From the NCBI RefSeq assembly GCF_000518785.1, contig NZ_JAEG01000007.1, forward strand, positions 124,001-188,000: 64,000 nucleotides of DNA, in the 5' to 3' direction. Shown piece after piece: positions 62,508 to 64,000 of the stretch (the stretch's first letter is position 1; the number at the start of each line of letters is the position of its first letter). Both the position numbers and the translations under genes were made by a program. A model generated the notes under the pieces. It searched no databases. It saw nothing but the letters and a program-made list of their open reading frames with translations, and had not been told where the DNA came from. The DNA comes from Paenirhizobium selenitireducens ATCC BAA-1503 (GTDB lineage Bacteria; Pseudomonadota; Alphaproteobacteria; Rhizobiales; Rhizobiaceae).

Positions 62508-62831
62508 TCAATACCAGCGGCGGTGCGGATGATGGGGGGCCTGCGACGACCCGATCAGGTAGCCGAGGAGCCCGCCGATCAGCCCGGCGGTCAGCAGCGC
62601 CGTCGAGGTTGCTGCCGGATGCTCGCGCACGATGCCGGCGACGCTCTCCGCCTCCGACCTGGCATAGTCTGCGACCTCCTCGGCGGTGTGAGACGCGTCG
62701 CGCATCGCGGCCGTGGTGCGCTTGCGCAGCCGCCCCGCCGCCGCGTCGCCCTGTTCCGCCAGGCTCTCCGTCAGTGCGGTCACTTGTGCCTGAAGCTCGC
62801 GGAGTTGTGCCTGCAGGGAATTGTCGGCCAT
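62508..62831 (-). CDS. DUF883-like membrane-anchored protein (paralogue 2)
   Basis: Protein of 107 residues, paralogue of the gene at 60399-60731: QAQLRELQAQVTALTESLAEQ coiled coil, EEVADYARSEAESVAGIVREHP and the C-terminal membrane helix STALLTAGLIGGLLGYLIGS, ending with a similar RRWY (RRWL in the other copy). ATG 62831 follows AAGGAG. The two paralogues lie 1.8 kb apart on the same strand, with the LysR and alpha/beta-barrel genes between them. Confidence 0.82.
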   Translation of the reverse strand: MADNSLQAQLRELQAQVTALTESLAEQGDAAAGRLRKRTTAAMRDASHTAEEVADYARSEAESVAGIVREHPAATSTALLTAGLIGGLLGYLIGSSQAPHHPHRRWY

Positions 62832-62928
62832 GGATGGCTCCTTCTGGTCTGATGAAATCCGAACCGTTCGACAAATCCGACTGTTTCACTCGGCGGTCGT
62901 CCCCGCAAGCGGCTTCATGCCAAAAGAA

Positions 62929-62958
62929 AACCCGGCGTCTTTCGGCGCCGGGTTCCCT
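62929..62958 (-). terminator. Terminator of sodB
   Basis: AACCCGGCG / CGCCGGGTT stem around TCTTTCGG at 62929-62954, followed on the minus strand by TTTCTTTTGG. It lies 28 bp past the sodB stop. Confidence 0.85.
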
Positions 62959-62981
62959 GCATTTTCGACGTCGGACGAAGC

Positions 62982-63584
62982 TTACTTCGATGCGGCTTCG
63001 TACATTTCCAGGACGTAGTCCCAGTTGATCAGGCTGTCGACGAAGGCTTCGAGATACTTCGGACGGGCGTTGCGGTAGTCGATGTAGTAGGAGTGTTCCC
63101 ACACGTCGACGCCGAGGATCGGCGAGGCGCCGTGAACCAGCGGGTTTTCGCCGTTCGGGGTCTTGGAGATGGCAAGCTTGCCGTCCTTGACCGAGAGCCA
63201 GGCCCAGCCCGAGCCGAACTGGGTGGTGCCGGCGGCAATGAAGTCGGCCTTGAACTTGTCGTAGCCGCCGAGATCCGAAGCGATCGCCGCTTCGAGCTTG
63301 CCCGGAAGCTTGGTGCCGCCGCCGTCCTTCTTCATCCACTTCCAGAAATGGATGTGGTTGTAGTGCTGGGCGGCATTGTTGAAGAGGCCCTGGTTGGTGC
63401 CGAACGACTTCTTGACGACTTCCTCGACCGAGAGATCACCGAGGCCGGCTTCGGCAGCGAGCTTGTTGCCGTTGTCGACATAGGCCTTGTGATGCTTGTC
63501 GTGGTGATATTCGAGCGTCTCGGCCGACATGAAGGGCGCAAGCGAGTCGTAGGCGTAGGGAAGTTCGGGCAATTCGAAAGCCAT
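62982..63584 (-). CDS. sodB: Superoxide dismutase, iron type (Fe/Mn family)
   Basis: Cytoplasmic enzyme of 200 residues that dismutes superoxide to hydrogen peroxide and oxygen. The metal ligands are in HHDKHHKAYVDNGN, QHYNHIHFWKWM and DVWEHSYYIDYRNARPKYLEAF. A Gln in LFNNAAQHYNH near the metal favours the Fe over the Mn subclass, though this is not absolute. ATG 63584 (MAFELPELPYAYDS) follows AAGGAG. It is monocistronic with a terminator at 62929. Confidence 0.96.
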   Translation of the reverse strand: MAFELPELPYAYDSLAPFMSAETLEYHHDKHHKAYVDNGNKLAAEAGLGDLSVEEVVKKSFGTNQGLFNNAAQHYNHIHFWKWMKKDGGGTKLPGKLEAAIASDLGGYDKFKADFIAAGTTQFGSGWAWLSVKDGKLAISKTPNGENPLVHGASPILGVDVWEHSYYIDYRNARPKYLEAFVDSLINWDYVLEMYEAASK

Positions 63585-63776
63585 GGTAAAATCTCCTTTT
63601 GGCAACTGAATGCGGAAATCGGTGATCGGGAACATAGGAGCGGAACCCTACCGAGGCAACCTGCCAAAGGTCAAAATCGTTCCCCGTGGGGGAAGATTTA
63701 TCTTCTCCGGTGAACTAGAAAGGGAAGCATTTTCTGCGGTCGCGGACGCGGCCCCTCTCGTCGAAAGGATGTCTTC

Positions 63777-64000
63777 ATGCCACGTCTCGCTCCAGCCCTT
63801 CTGCTGCTTCTCGCTGCTGCCGTTCCGGCTCTGGCCTCCTCCGACGATGCCTGGCAGGAATTCGCCAAGGAGGTCGGGAAGAAGTGCCTCGAAGCCGCAG
63901 CACCGATGCTGGAAAGCGCCCGCGTCGCGGTCGATCCGTTCGGCAGCGAGCGCTTCGGCCTTGCCGTCTTGTCGGGCAAGGCGAAGGGCGCGGATGCGAC
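63777..64000 (+). CDS. Secreted protein, 3' end outside the window
   Basis: The first 74 codons of a gene that runs off the window. They encode a signal peptide (RLAPALLLLLAAAVPALASS) and the beginning of a mature domain (DAWQEFAKEVGKKCLEAAAPMLESARVAVDPFGSERFGLAVLSG). ATG 63777 follows AAGGA. Divergent from sodB over 192 bp. The visible part is too short to name a family. Confidence 0.7.
   Translation, partial: MPRLAPALLLLLAAAVPALASSDDAWQEFAKEVGKKCLEAAAPMLESARVAVDPFGSERFGLAVLSGKAKGADA

Overview
The window is chromosomal DNA from an alphaproteobacterium of the Rhizobiaceae (Rhizobium/Agrobacterium/Shinella/Ensifer type). The evidence is the high GC content, the many genes typical of rhizobia (BA14K, DUF1217, DUF6101-like, HPE1-like and DUF883-like proteins), octaprenyl-type quinone genes, and several chemoreceptors ending in a CheR-tether pentapeptide. 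I saw no rRNA, tRNA, CRISPR array, prophage or complete insertion sequence. Most of the window is ordinary core genome with accessory patches.

Layout. 0-4.7 kb: octaprenyl diphosphate synthase, a DUF2007 protein, an RNA methyltransferase, an S49 peptidase, then two convergent toxin-antitoxin loci (VapBC-like and ParDE-like). 4.8-13.8 kb: glyQ and glyS, separated by a DUF4328 membrane protein, a LemA protein, an AROM-like aroA, a DUF2207 membrane protein and a small DUF559 nuclease. The stretch from 10.36 kb is crowded with short palindromic repeats, and two pairs of them lie in frame inside glyS. 13.8-15.2 kb: tandem repeats, a second ParDE locus and a DUF523 protein. 15.3-19.2 kb: two paralogous Cache chemoreceptors. 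19.7-26.5 kb: a secreted HPE1-like protein, purD, tex, cfa, ubiA. 27.4-32.3 kb: two tandem giant DUF1217 proteins, each with six repeats. 32.4-37.9 kb: modABC behind a perfect Mod-box, facing an operon of a Sua5-type enzyme, an FAD oxidoreductase and a one-domain ModE.

38.1-45 kb: a degenerate GGDEF protein, a conserved hypothetical, then a cobalamin riboswitch directly upstream of the glycine betaine demethylase genes gbcA-gbcB, with a hairpin that masks the gbcA ribosome binding site; next come two small secreted proteins and a CorA/ZntB transporter. 45.1-49.3 kb: PhoX phosphatase with a Pho-box, then a two-gene operon of a Cache-HAMP sensor without an output domain and a pentameric ligand-gated ion channel. 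49.6-54.8 kb: acyl-CoA dehydrogenase, enoyl-CoA hydratase, a small secreted protein, an RlmD/TrmA-family RNA methyltransferase and TlyA. 55-64 kb: two more chemoreceptors (with pentapeptide tethers), a DUF4424 protein, two DUF883-like membrane proteins, a LysR regulator divergent from two small alpha/beta-barrel proteins, sodB, and the start of a secreted protein cut by the window end.

The strongest leads are: (1) REPIN-like inverted repeat pairs gathered around a DUF559 nuclease and inserted in frame into the essential glyS gene; (2) B12-riboswitch control of betaine demethylation; (3) the Cache-HAMP sensor plus pentameric channel operon; (4) the paired six-repeat DUF1217 proteins.
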